DNA of 37,531 nucleotides from Methanomassiliicoccaceae archaeon. GTDB taxonomy: Archaea > Thermoplasmatota > Thermoplasmata > Methanomassiliicoccales > Methanomethylophilaceae. A program made the position numbers and the translations under genes. The notes below the pieces were generated by a model, which was given only the letters and a program-made list of their open reading frames with translations, did not search any database and was not told the DNA's origin. Positions 16,323 through 25,692 of this stretch are shown in pieces. The stretch spans positions 1 through 37,531 of the forward strand of contig PWNH01000102.1 in NCBI GenBank assembly GCA_003557905.1, in the 5' to 3' direction. Every line of letters begins with the position of its first letter. The stretch's first letter is position 1.

Positions 16323-16904
16323 ATGTTCGACAAGGACCTCGAGATTTACGTCCTTGACACTGAGACCACCGGGCTAGACGGATTTCCCAACGACCATGTT
16401 GTGGATGTCGCGGTCTGCCGTGTACGGCCGCATCGTGATACGGTCGAGCCCCTTCTTTCAACAGTCGTCGGCCATGATGTCAAATCCTGGTCCAAGACCC
16501 AACGCGAAGCCTGGATATTCCAGAACACTGATTTGACGGTGGAACAGGTCTCCAGGGCGACCCCGGTGACATTCGTCGCCGCCGAACTGCACTCACTGTT
16601 GCGGGGAAGGATGGTCACCAGTTTCAACGTCGGTTTCGATTTCGACAAGTTCCTCTATCATGATCCGTGGAGACTGCGGGAAGCAGTCCATACCACTCCG
16701 TGCATCATGTTGAAGGCTATGCCGGTCTGCAAGCTGCCCGGCACCTATGACGTTTACAAATGGCCCCGATTACAGCAGGCATACGATATGCTCGTGGACG
16801 GTGACCCCGCCGACATCGGTGACGAGCAGAAGCACCGGGCCATGGAGGATGCCTTGATGGCATCACATGTTCTTTTGGAACTCATCAGGCGCGGAGTTTA
16901 CTGA
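16323..16904 (+). CDS. DnaQ-like 3'-5' exonuclease (DEDDh), active-site intact
   Basis: A 193-aa RNase H-fold exonuclease. All five DEDDh residues are present: D12 and E14 (VLDTETTG), D106 (FNVGFDFDKF), H171 and D176 (KHRAMEDA). It should remove nucleotides from 3' ends of DNA or RNA using two metal ions; it has no polymerase or helicase domain. The start is ATG 16323; GTG 16317 in the same frame is possible. A TATA-like TAGCTATTT at 16283-16291 suits either. Its last 7 bp overlap the 3' end of the convergent P-type ATPase gene. A paralogue without the catalytic residues lies at 25095-25655 on the other side of the addAB block. Confidence 0.88.
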   Translation: MFDKDLEIYVLDTETTGLDGFPNDHVVDVAVCRVRPHRDTVEPLLSTVVGHDVKSWSKTQREAWIFQNTDLTVEQVSRATPVTFVAAELHSLLRGRMVTSFNVGFDFDKFLYHDPWRLREAVHTTPCIMLKAMPVCKLPGTYDVYKWPRLQQAYDMLVDGDPADIGDEQKHRAMEDALMASHVLLELIRRGVY

Positions 16905-19447
16905 TCGCGCATCTTCATGAAACGCTCATGGATGAACGGACTGTTCTTGTCCAAACGTAATATGACCGCCCCAGTGAAACGGCTGAAGATATCCTCTCTC
17001 AGCACCTTGCGGGTGAAGAGGAACCACAGTGACACCATCCCGGTTATGAAGAACATGTCGATGAAACGCAACGGTGTCAGATTGGCGAGGTACATTATCT
17101 CATCCACCATGAACACCGAGCCGACTATCGCATACAACAAAATAACGAGGATGAAGGGCCTTATGTCCTTGTGGATGGAGCCGTCGACGGAGAACCACTT
17201 GTTCAATGGCGCAACGAGAAGCACCAGGGTTATGCCTGCCAGTGTGACGAAGTAGGTCAACGCCATGCGGGCTGCCAGTTCGGCAGTCTGTTCAAGTACG
17301 GTCGGTGGTGAGGAGCCGCGATACTCAAGGTTCCAGGAACCGGCGAGCTGCTCGGGTGTGAACGTTATGTGTATGATGCTACCGACAACGCCGAGATAAT
17401 AGATGGAGTAGACGATGCATGCGAATATCGCTATCGTGATCGAGGCCGGGATGGCAAAGCGGAGAACTATCGGCAGTATGTCCCCCTTATGCTCACGAGG
17501 CTTTGCCCAGACGGTCATCAGGAATGCCGGTATAGACAGTGACACCAGTGCGTAGAAAGCGTTGTTCTGAGGGAGGACCGGCAGTGTCTGGAAGAATATC
17601 AGGGTGAACAGGATTATGAATGCCACAACGAAGTTCCTAGCCAGGTAAATACGCAGTATGCTGCGCATGCCGGTGGTTATGCGCCTACCTTCCAACAACG
17701 CATTGGGGAGGGCGGAGAACTTGTCATCAAGTAGGACCATGTCAGCGACACCGCGGGCGGCGCCGGAACCGCTCTGCAGGGCAACTCCCACATTGGCGGC
17801 CTTGAGGGAACGTACATCGTTCACACCGTCCCCTATCATGGCAACATATCGCCCCTGGGCCTTCAGGGATTCAACGATGCGTTCCTTATGGTCGGGACGC
17901 ATTCGACCGAAAATGTTGGTCTCCGCAGCCACCCGTGCCAGTTCGGAAGGGTCCAGGTTATCGAGTTCTTCACCGGAGATCTTTTTGCGGGTACCTGGAA
18001 TGCCAGCCAGGCTGAAGAGTGCATCCACGGTGACCGGGTCGTCACCGGAGATCACCTTGATGTCCATGTTGTTGTCGAGGAAGGCCTGGATGGTCTCCGC
18101 ACAATCGGCCCGTATCTCGTCACGCACGGATATGAGGGCCAATGGTTTCAATCTGGGCACGACCTCGTTGTCACCCTCCCAAAGCTCGGTGTCGGGGGCC
18201 CCGGTTAGAATCATTACGCGAAGGCCCTGTTCCGCGAGTTCGGTTACCTGGTCGCTTATGTCGACCTTCCAGTCGCAGTGCTTCCTCAACGCATCATAGG
18301 CGCCGAAGAAAAGGACGCGGCTCTCCTCACCGTCACGGTAACGTATGGCACTGTATTTCCTGCCGGAGGTGAAAGGTATCTCCTCTATGAGCCAACCCCT
18401 TCCAGCGGGTATCTTCTGCGATATGGAACGGATGGTGCGGTTCTTCGAACCGGTGAGCGCGGCGAAGTTGGCCAATGCTGCTGATGGGTCCTCGTCACTC
18501 AGCGGCCTGACCTCCTCCAATATGAGATTGTTGGTGGTGATTGTGCCTGTCTTATCCATGCACACGGTATCCACATGGCTCATGGACTCGACGGCGTTGG
18601 CTCTCTGCATCAATGCTCCGGAACCCGCCATACGTACCGCGCCCAGACCATAGGCGATGATTATCAGAAGGAAAAGTGCGATAGGTATGATGTCCAGGGT
18701 GATGACTATCATCTGGGTGGTCATCAGAGGGTTTATCCCCATCACGATGGCGGCGATGAGTATCAAGGTGGAGTAGATGACCGCTATACCGATGAGCAGT
18801 GACATCACCCTGCTGGTCTGGTATTGGAGAGGGGTCGATTTACGGTCGAACTTCTTGGCCTCGGAGAGGAGGCGGTTCACATATGTGTCATCAGCAACGG
18901 CATTGACGCGGAAGCATCCTGAACCAGCGACACAATAGGACCCGGAATACACCGTATCGCCCCTCTTCTTGCGGCGGGGACTTGACTCCCCGGTGATCAG
19001 GGATTCATCCATCTCAAGGGACTGACTGGTCAACACCGCACCGTCCACCAGGGCCTGGTCGCCGACGGACAGGATCACAATATCGTCCATCACGATCCCA
19101 TCGGGAAGGACGGTCATCTGTTGACCGTTGCGGTAAACAGTTGCTTCGGGACGGTGGAGCAAAGCTATCTTATCCAGACGTCTCTTCGCCCTCACCTCTT
19201 GCGTGGTTCCGACGATGACGTTGAAGAATATTATACTGGTTGCTGCCAGGGCCTCCAATTCATTGCCTAGTGTGAACAGTATCCCGCCCAGTGAGAACAG
19301 TATGAGGTTGAACAGGTTGAAGAAGTTCGTCTTGACAATCTCCTTATAGGTTCTGGATACCTTGACCTCGTAGCTGTTACGCAGGCCTTTGTCGGTGCGT
19401 TCCTGCACCTCTTCGGCAGTCAGACCCGCGGGAATATTCTCCACCAT
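16898..19447 (-). CDS. P-type cation-transporting ATPase
   Basis: An 849-aa P-type ATPase. The phosphorylated Asp is D298 in DKTGTIT; the actuator loop is TGES at 152-155, and the hinge is GDGVND. About ten membrane segments are visible: two pairs before the P-domain and six helices at the C-terminus. The N-terminus (GLTAEEVQERTDKGLRN) resembles the CtpE/MgtA-like cation pumps. The metal-site helix M4, which usually reads PEGL or PEGLP, is IPIAL here (255-258 PIAL), so the usual Glu ligand is missing and the transported ion cannot be predicted. The gene starts 25 bp after addA on the same strand and is probably partly co-transcribed. A TATA-like TTGAATAAG at about 19468-19476 could also give it its own start. 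Confidence 0.85.
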   Translation of the reverse strand: MVENIPAGLTAEEVQERTDKGLRNSYEVKVSRTYKEIVKTNFFNLFNLILFSLGGILFTLGNELEALAATSIIFFNVIVGTTQEVRAKRRLDKIALLHRPEATVYRNGQQMTVLPDGIVMDDIVILSVGDQALVDGAVLTSQSLEMDESLITGESSPRRKKRGDTVYSGSYCVAGSGCFRVNAVADDTYVNRLLSEAKKFDRKSTPLQYQTSRVMSLLIGIAVIYSTLILIAAIVMGINPLMTTQMIVITLDIIPIALFLLIIIAYGLGAVRMAGSGALMQRANAVESMSHVDTVCMDKTGTITTNNLILEEVRPLSDEDPSAALANFAALTGSKNRTIRSISQKIPAGRGWLIEEIPFTSGRKYSAIRYRDGEESRVLFFGAYDALRKHCDWKVDISDQVTELAEQGLRVMILTGAPDTELWEGDNEVVPRLKPLALISVRDEIRADCAETIQAFLDNNMDIKVISGDDPVTVDALFSLAGIPGTRKKISGEELDNLDPSELARVAAETNIFGRMRPDHKERIVESLKAQGRYVAMIGDGVNDVRSLKAANVGVALQSGSGAARGVADMVLLDDKFSALPNALLEGRRITTGMRSILRIYLARNFVVAFIILFTLIFFQTLPVLPQNNAFYALVSLSIPAFLMTVWAKPREHKGDILPIVLRFAIPASITIAIFACIVYSIYYLGVVGSIIHITFTPEQLAGSWNLEYRGSSPPTVLEQTAELAARMALTYFVTLAGITLVLLVAPLNKWFSVDGSIHKDIRPFILVILLYAIVGSVFMVDEIMYLANLTPLRFIDMFFITGMVSLWFLFTRKVLREDIFSRFTGAVILRLDKNSPFIHERFMKMRDQ

Positions 19448-19472
19448 CGTATCAGTATAATATTCAGCTTAT

Positions 19473-22322
19473 TCAAGAACCTATCGAGGATGATTCCGCC
19501 AAACGGTCACTGACGACCTGCATCAGTTGCTTCATCGGCATTGGCTCGAATGCCCTCCTCGTACCCAATTCCAAGAAATGAACGATACACTCGACCTCCT
19601 TCCCCAGAACGGCCGCGGCATGGGCGTAGACCGAGAGTTGTATCACATACTCGGATAGATTCGTCTCACTCATATCTGTCTTCCAATCGTGTATCTCGAC
19701 CTTGTCATCATGTTCCACCAAAAGATCTATCCTGCCTTCCAGTGAAACGTCACCCATCGGCAGGAGACAATCGACCTCGGTCGTTACCCGGGCCCCTTCC
19801 GCGGAGCTGAGGACCTCCCTCACCGCATCCAGACCCTTGTGCTCCTGCCACGGTGCCATCCCATGGACGAGTCGTTCCGCATCGGCATGGACCTTTGAAC
19901 CATGCTCCGTCCCCTTACCCCCTCCCTCCAGTATCGGTCGCAGGATGCTGTGAACGCCCATGTTCCTCCTCACGACCTCAGCGGTCTCGAGTTCAGGCCT
20001 GGGCACAAGCTTCCTGACATCGGTTTCCAACAGGGAATCGGGGGCGGTGAACTCGACCTCATGCACATGATGGTCGCTCATCCCGGAGATGAAGGGAGAA
20101 GGGTCATGGCAGGTGAACACCAGATGCTGCATCGACCTTGAAACTGCAACGTACAGTAGCCTCCTTTCCTCATCATATTCCTTCTGGGACAAGGCTGCCA
20201 CCAGCGCAGTCCTCCAATCGCGATGCCTCTCCAGCATACCGTCCTCATCAACCAGTTCATAAGCGGCCCTAAGTCCGTAAAGGCGGTCGAAACGCAGGGT
20301 GCCCGCCTCCCCTTTCTTCGATGGCATGTCGTTGGAGTTCAGACCGGCGACGATCACGGCGGGGTACTCCAGCCCTTTGGCGCCATGCATGGTGTGAAGA
20401 TGGACTGAGTCACGGCTGGATATCATATCGGCGGGATAACTGTCCGCCTTGCGGATATTCTCCTCTATGAGTGCGATCATCTCCGCTGTGCCGGTGAGAC
20501 TCCCTTCGTGAAGACCGGAGACCTGGGAGATTATGGCCTGTGAGATGTCGTTGTCGATCCCATAGCGTTGGAATATCGCGGTCATCAGTTGGTTGGGCGT
20601 CCGTTGCTTGGTCAACAGGAGTTCCCTCTGGATCCTGATTTCCTCAGGGAGAGGCGCCAGACCCTCCTTCACCGCCGCGATGGCATCGTGTGGATGGCCC
20701 TCGTGGTCCATGATCGCAGCGATCCCCCGTTGGTCCTCGGCATCGGATATCATCCGCAACCATGCCAGGACGATCTTTCCCTCCCTACTGAGGAATATCT
20801 CCATATCCCCATCCATCAACAGGGGCATGCCCAATTCCCGGGCTCTGCGTTCCAACATGTGCAACAGGTTCCTCTTACGGCTGAGCACGGCTATGTCCCC
20901 ATAACCGAGGGGTCTTCGGACATAGCCATCACCATCCCATTCAGTGACGGTGATGCCTTCCGAGACCATCTTCTGCGCCTCATGAAGTATCAGGTCCACC
21001 TCATCCTTCTGGCCGGCTGCTTTCAGGAAACGGACCCTGCAGTCCCCGTCCTCCAAGGATGATTTGGCGGAGTTCAGAGTGACGAGTTTGGAACGTATGT
21101 AGATGGGGTCGAGCACCTCGTCCTTTGTTGCATTCAGGAAAAGGGTCTTCTCCGAGAGGCGTATGACCCTGTCCGCACTGCGGTAGTTGGTCTTCAGGCT
21201 CTTATGGCGGGGGCTCTCCAAAGGCACCTTGCACCTCCTCCCCAGCTCATCGGTCAGTTCATCGATTCGGGTATCGAACTCCAATAGGTTCTCGATGTCA
21301 GCGTAACGGAATCCGTAAATGCCCTGTTTCCAGTCCCCGACCACACAGAGGTTGGGTTCCTTCAGTATCAAAAGGGATATCAGGAACTGCAGTTCGTTGG
21401 TATCCTGGAACTCGTCTATCATCACGTAACGGTAGCTTTCAGCATCCCGTACCGACCTGTCGTTGTACAAGGAAAGGAAGGCGAAGAAGGCCACCATCTG
21501 GAAGGTAAGTCTGTTCTCGCTGATGCTTCTGCGGAGATACTCCAGGAACACGTGGTGGATGAACCGGAACAGAGGAGTCCTGTCATGCCTGATGGCATCG
21601 TTGATTGCGTTGTCATCAACGACCGGGCCTGACCAGGTATCCACTGTGCCGGGCTGGTAGTCCTTGTTGCTGTTGATCTTGTTGAACAGTCCGCCCTTCC
21701 CCTCGGAATTCATCTCGTTGGCCTTGACCAACATGGCATCCACCTCGCCTTCCAGGATCGACAGGCCGTTGCGGAACCACCCTCCCACGGTGGGGCATGT
21801 GCCCAATGTGAGAAGGCGCGATATTATGGTGCTGATCTCATCAGCCTTGTCCCAGAGCAGCAGTGCGATGTCACCGTGCTTCGACCCATGACGGTCCAGG
21901 AAACGGTCGTAGAACTCCTGGAAATAGCGACGGTTCATGGCGGCGTTCTCTATCAGTCTGACCTGACGGGACAGCCTCTCCTCAATGCCGAGATACCGGT
22001 GTATGGATGATGTGTCGCGCATGAGGACACTGGAACAGAACGAATCGAATGTCGACGCCCTCACGGAGTTGACGTCCACATCCTTCATCCCACGACGGTA
22101 CAGTTCGTTCACCACCCTCTCCTTCATCTCATCCGCGGCGTTGTGGGTGAATGTGAGGAGCAGGACCTCTTGGGGATCGACATCATCCTTGGTTATGATG
22201 TTGATGTAGCGGTTCATGATGGTGAATGTCTTACCAGTTCCCGGACCGGCATCCACTACCACTATCCCTTCGGTGGTCTCCGCGATATCGCGTTGCTCAT
22301 CGTTCATACCGTCGCAGTTCAT
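19473..22322 (-). CDS. addA: AddA-like UvrD-family helicase/nuclease
   Basis: A 949-aa superfamily 1A helicase with a C-terminal RecB-type nuclease. Helicase motifs in order: Q-motif NDEQRDIAE, Walker A GPGTGKT (26-32), Ia TFTHNAADEM, Walker B IDEFQDTNE, III GDWKQGIYGFR, IV KTNYRS, V HLHTMHGAKGLEYP and VI LLYVAVSRS. The nuclease has GRIDLL and HDWKTD followed by QLSVYAHA, a typical PD-(D/E)XK exonuclease core. It should unwind and degrade DNA from double-strand ends with AddB and so start recombination repair or destroy linear foreign DNA. It is shorter than Bacillus AddA (about 1230 aa). Its ATG overlaps the addB stop by 4 bp (ATGA), a sign of translational coupling. The symbol is by family resemblance. 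Confidence 0.85.
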   Translation of the reverse strand: MNCDGMNDEQRDIAETTEGIVVVDAGPGTGKTFTIMNRYINIITKDDVDPQEVLLLTFTHNAADEMKERVVNELYRRGMKDVDVNSVRASTFDSFCSSVLMRDTSSIHRYLGIEERLSRQVRLIENAAMNRRYFQEFYDRFLDRHGSKHGDIALLLWDKADEISTIISRLLTLGTCPTVGGWFRNGLSILEGEVDAMLVKANEMNSEGKGGLFNKINSNKDYQPGTVDTWSGPVVDDNAINDAIRHDRTPLFRFIHHVFLEYLRRSISENRLTFQMVAFFAFLSLYNDRSVRDAESYRYVMIDEFQDTNELQFLISLLILKEPNLCVVGDWKQGIYGFRYADIENLLEFDTRIDELTDELGRRCKVPLESPRHKSLKTNYRSADRVIRLSEKTLFLNATKDEVLDPIYIRSKLVTLNSAKSSLEDGDCRVRFLKAAGQKDEVDLILHEAQKMVSEGITVTEWDGDGYVRRPLGYGDIAVLSRKRNLLHMLERRARELGMPLLMDGDMEIFLSREGKIVLAWLRMISDAEDQRGIAAIMDHEGHPHDAIAAVKEGLAPLPEEIRIQRELLLTKQRTPNQLMTAIFQRYGIDNDISQAIISQVSGLHEGSLTGTAEMIALIEENIRKADSYPADMISSRDSVHLHTMHGAKGLEYPAVIVAGLNSNDMPSKKGEAGTLRFDRLYGLRAAYELVDEDGMLERHRDWRTALVAALSQKEYDEERRLLYVAVSRSMQHLVFTCHDPSPFISGMSDHHVHEVEFTAPDSLLETDVRKLVPRPELETAEVVRRNMGVHSILRPILEGGGKGTEHGSKVHADAERLVHGMAPWQEHKGLDAVREVLSSAEGARVTTEVDCLLPMGDVSLEGRIDLLVEHDDKVEIHDWKTDMSETNLSEYVIQLSVYAHAAAVLGKEVECIVHFLELGTRRAFEPMPMKQLMQVVSDRLAESSSIGS

Positions 22323-24949
22323 TCCAAGGCCTCCATGCAGATGTCGAGGAACTCACACTTGGAACAATAATTCTCCTTACGGGGTTCGGCCGGGAATCCT
22401 GATATCTTGTACATCTTGATTTTTGAATGGCATTCGGTGACCTTCCCCAGGAACTTTTCCATGGTCTCGCTTGTGATCAGGACGGTGTCCTTGGTGTGGG
22501 GCACCTCGTCCCTCAACTTCTCCAGGGCCTTGGTGAAAACCTTTTTACCGACCGCTTTTTTGCGGCTCTTCCCCTTCAGGAACAAGATGAAATTATCCAA
22601 AGCCTCAGGCTCTTCATCCAACGGCAGCTCCCATGCCCTTATGGAAACCAGGTGGTCGCAGAACTCCTTCTCCCCCACCTCCTCAAGGAAGGGGGCGAAA
22701 TCCTTCGGCCCCTGACGCAGTATCCGTATTATCCACGGGTCGTCCCCTCTCAACATGTCGGCACGCCCGGTGCCGGTGTAGGTGACCTTGTTGATATGGT
22801 TGGACAGGTCGTAAGCCTTCCTGTCAGCCGGGACTGGTTTCAGATAGTTGTAGTGCAGTGAGATCTCCCGCCTCTTCTCCCCCATCGAACGCAGCAGTGC
22901 CATGTAGGCCAAGGGCTGAGTGTCGGGATCCCCTTCCCCCCATATCGAGGCGATGCTCTTCGCTCGGGTACTAGCGGCTATGGGTGCACCTGTCTTATGG
23001 TCGACGGCCAGGGTCTGGTCGGCCATCAGGTCCACCAGCCCTCTGAGGAGGATCTGCCGGTCCTCTAGGAATATCTCCGTATTGCCTATGCGTGGCTTCT
23101 CACCGAGTGCGGTAAACAGGGGGTTCCCCCGACCGCCCCTGACCGGCATCTCCTCGATCCGATAACGGGAAGCGAATTCAGCGGCATTCCTAATCAGTGC
23201 CCGGAGGGCGGTCCGCTCGAAGCGGTCACGCCCTTTGTGGCTCAATGAGACGTAATCCCTCTGTAGGATCTCCAGACATCTCTCCTGGCCTTCAGGTGAT
23301 GCATAGGATGGATGATGGGCGATGAATTCCGCGTAACGATGTACAAGGGTGCCTCGGAACGCGGGGCCTGAATCGGGCGATTCACAGAGCCTACCGAAGT
23401 GGTACTTGCGGGGACATTTGAGCAATTGGTTCAAAGCAGACGGGGAGAGGGAAGCGGGCATCCGCGGCTCTTCCATATTCTGAGTGGAGAACTCCATTGC
23501 CACCGGGTCGGGCAGCCAACATCCGTTGGCGAATCCCCCCTCTTCAGTAAGATCGTCGAAATCCCTGACCGGTCGGTCCATTGCGCGGTTGAAGTATACA
23601 CAGGGTATGACCTTGCGACCCTTGGCGACCTTCGAGGTCATGTATATCCGTTGCTCGCCTTGTTGCAAAAGTATCTCGAAACGGGACTGGTCCTTCTCCA
23701 ATTCGGCTTCTGAATCTATGTGTTTGCGTCTTTGGATACGACGGGCCCACTCGTTCCCGAGGCCGAGATGGAACACTATGGGCCGGTCAACATAGGCTGA
23801 GGAGTGGCAGTCCACAAGCACCACACCCTCCTTCTCATCCTCATCCCTCAACATCTCCTCGCTGAGCTGGTCGATGCCGTAGCGGAGGTCTTCAAGCGTA
23901 TCATTGCGAAGAGGTGATGATGCCAATCCCAACTCCCTCAGGAGTCTGATAGTCATCGTCAATTCATCTCCCTTTAGCAACGACATGCTGGCCTGGGACA
24001 GGTTCATTGCCGATATGGATTCCATGCGCTCTTTCAGATCGATCAATGCCGCATCCTGGGACTCGAGCGCATGGACGGTGAAAAGTCGGGCATCATTCCG
24101 GATGTTGAAAGGCAAAGATGCAGGGTCCAGGTCTTTGAGGTCTACAGAACGCACAAGTCTTTTTATATCCCCCATCCTCGCCGTCGGAAGTCCTAGACAC
24201 AACTCCAGGAACCTCAACATGTCACGGATGCCAGGGAGGTCCCTCATGGACCTGACGCTCTGAAAAGGCAAGCCTTTGGCGTAAAGAGAGGTTCGCACCG
24301 AATCGGCCATTGAACCCCCGGTGTCCATGACAATTGCGGTGGCATTCATGTTTGCTCTGTCGATGAGGTCGGCCACATGCCGGCCTATCAATCGTTCGTT
24401 CCCCATATCCGAAATCCTCGGTATGGTGAACGAGCCTGAAGCCCACGGGCTGACCTCGGTGAATGAACCAGGCGGCGGAAGCACATGTTTATCGAGTTCA
24501 TCGAAAAGGTCAAGGGCGATGACCCCCACATCTATGCCCTCGAAGAAATCGAGCGGGAATCTTTCCATGGCCCGCTCCAATGTGGGGAGACGTGAGAGGT
24601 TCTTCCACACCAATTCCGAGTCCCTGCCCTCCAGATGCCTTTCCACCTGAGCGGTGTGTCTGCGTATCTCCCTGAGGTTCTCCACCTCACCATGAACATA
24701 ACGCAACTCCAGTCCAGTGGATTCTGCTATCTGGGTGATTATCCTGGCATCGGACCATGCCTCCTCCCCGATTATGCTCAAAGACAATCTCTTGGCCAAT
24801 TGTCTCGGGGTGACTGAGAACCTGCCCACCATAGGACGGTCCGCTATACGGTTCAATGCCGTTGCCAGAGGGGCCTGGCTCGTCAACGCCATGTCGAAGT
24901 CCTTCAGCAAACCGTACAGATCGTTGATAGAATGTGCCTTCCTCATCAC
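22319..24949 (-). CDS. addB: AddB-like nuclease subunit with Fe-S cluster cysteines
   Basis: An 876-aa partner of AddA. The N-terminal 450 residues follow the AddB/RecC-like helicase fold but show no Walker A, so this half is probably an inactive, structural helicase. From about residue 500 there is a RecB-type nuclease: LSPSALNQLLKCPRKYHF, then GLVDLMADQTLAVDHKTGAP with the Asp and D-x-K catalytic residues. The first Cys (LLKC) and the C-terminal C-x2-C-x5-C (YCSKCEFLDIC) form the four-Cys pattern of the AddB 4Fe-4S staple. The start is ATG 24949, with ATG 24946 next to it and a GGGAG-like Shine-Dalgarno upstream. It is first in the addB-addA-ATPase operon and divergent from the DnaQ-fold paralogue. 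AddB from Bacillus keeps a Walker A; its absence here resembles other reduced subunits. Confidence 0.82.
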   Translation of the reverse strand: MMRKAHSINDLYGLLKDFDMALTSQAPLATALNRIADRPMVGRFSVTPRQLAKRLSLSIIGEEAWSDARIITQIAESTGLELRYVHGEVENLREIRRHTAQVERHLEGRDSELVWKNLSRLPTLERAMERFPLDFFEGIDVGVIALDLFDELDKHVLPPPGSFTEVSPWASGSFTIPRISDMGNERLIGRHVADLIDRANMNATAIVMDTGGSMADSVRTSLYAKGLPFQSVRSMRDLPGIRDMLRFLELCLGLPTARMGDIKRLVRSVDLKDLDPASLPFNIRNDARLFTVHALESQDAALIDLKERMESISAMNLSQASMSLLKGDELTMTIRLLRELGLASSPLRNDTLEDLRYGIDQLSEEMLRDEDEKEGVVLVDCHSSAYVDRPIVFHLGLGNEWARRIQRRKHIDSEAELEKDQSRFEILLQQGEQRIYMTSKVAKGRKVIPCVYFNRAMDRPVRDFDDLTEEGGFANGCWLPDPVAMEFSTQNMEEPRMPASLSPSALNQLLKCPRKYHFGRLCESPDSGPAFRGTLVHRYAEFIAHHPSYASPEGQERCLEILQRDYVSLSHKGRDRFERTALRALIRNAAEFASRYRIEEMPVRGGRGNPLFTALGEKPRIGNTEIFLEDRQILLRGLVDLMADQTLAVDHKTGAPIAASTRAKSIASIWGEGDPDTQPLAYMALLRSMGEKRREISLHYNYLKPVPADRKAYDLSNHINKVTYTGTGRADMLRGDDPWIIRILRQGPKDFAPFLEEVGEKEFCDHLVSIRAWELPLDEEPEALDNFILFLKGKSRKKAVGKKVFTKALEKLRDEVPHTKDTVLITSETMEKFLGKVTECHSKIKMYKISGFPAEPRKENYCSKCEFLDICMEALE

Positions 24950-25094
24950 AACTCTCCCTAAGCGACCCGTTCATCAACGGAAGAAATCCACGTGGACGAT
25001 GGCCCCCAGTAATACTCTAGTGTGTAATGGGAACAAAATTGTTTCCCTGTGACGGATGAAAACATTTTTATCCGAGAGCGTGGACTTTGTGGTG

Positions 25095-25655
25095 ATGTCG
25101 GACAACATTCACGTACTGGCCGTATCAAAGACCGGGGACAACGGTTATCCCATTGACCAGGTGGTCGAGGTTGCCGTCTTCAAGGTCGATCTTTCGGCCA
25201 ATATGATGGAGTCTGTCTATGATAAGGTGGTCAAACAGGACACCTCCGTTTGGTCGGATGAGGTGAAGGACCGCGTCAAGGATCTTTATGGCATCAGTCC
25301 GGAGGATGTCGAGGAGGGCTGCAATGAGGATGCTGTTGCCCAAGACCTTCGTGAGTTGCTTCAGGACAAGACCATAACCGCCTTCGACGTCAAGGGCGAT
25401 TTCATGGGGCATCTCAAGAATGAGCCTTATGCACTGGCGAGGAAGGTGGAGGTCAGCTCCGCAATATCGTCCCGATCCTCGTTCGTTTACAGGCTGCCGT
25501 CCAAACAGACTCCGGGACCGGAGGGGTTGAGGATGAGTTATAAGGCGATCCTACCGGACGATCCCGCCGGAATCGGTGAGTCGGCCGGTGCCTATGAGGA
25601 CGCTGCCCGGGCATCGGCCATACTGCTGGAGCTGCACCAGCGTGGTCTTTACTGA
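25095..25655 (+). CDS. Catalytically degenerate DnaQ-fold protein, paralogue of the exonuclease at 16.3 kb
   Basis: A 186-aa protein that aligns over its whole length with the exonuclease at 16323-16904 (shared VVxVAVxxV, W-S near residue 50, FDV/FNV, and a C-terminal LLEL-RRG/HQRG-Y ending). Three of the five DEDDh residues are gone: Asp12 is Ala9 and Glu14 is Ser11 in HVLAVSKTG, and the His is Ala in SAGAYEDA. The middle Asp and the final Asp remain. It probably cannot cut and may act as a binding or regulatory subunit. The frame is open from ATG 25056, but ATG 25095 matches the paralogue's start and lies about 27 bp after a TATA-like TTTTTATC (25064-25071). It is divergent from addB. Confidence 0.83.
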   Translation: MSDNIHVLAVSKTGDNGYPIDQVVEVAVFKVDLSANMMESVYDKVVKQDTSVWSDEVKDRVKDLYGISPEDVEEGCNEDAVAQDLRELLQDKTITAFDVKGDFMGHLKNEPYALARKVEVSSAISSRSSFVYRLPSKQTPGPEGLRMSYKAILPDDPAGIGESAGAYEDAARASAILLELHQRGLY

Positions 25656-25692
25656 AACCTGCGAACATCTATATATGCACCAGAAGGGATAC

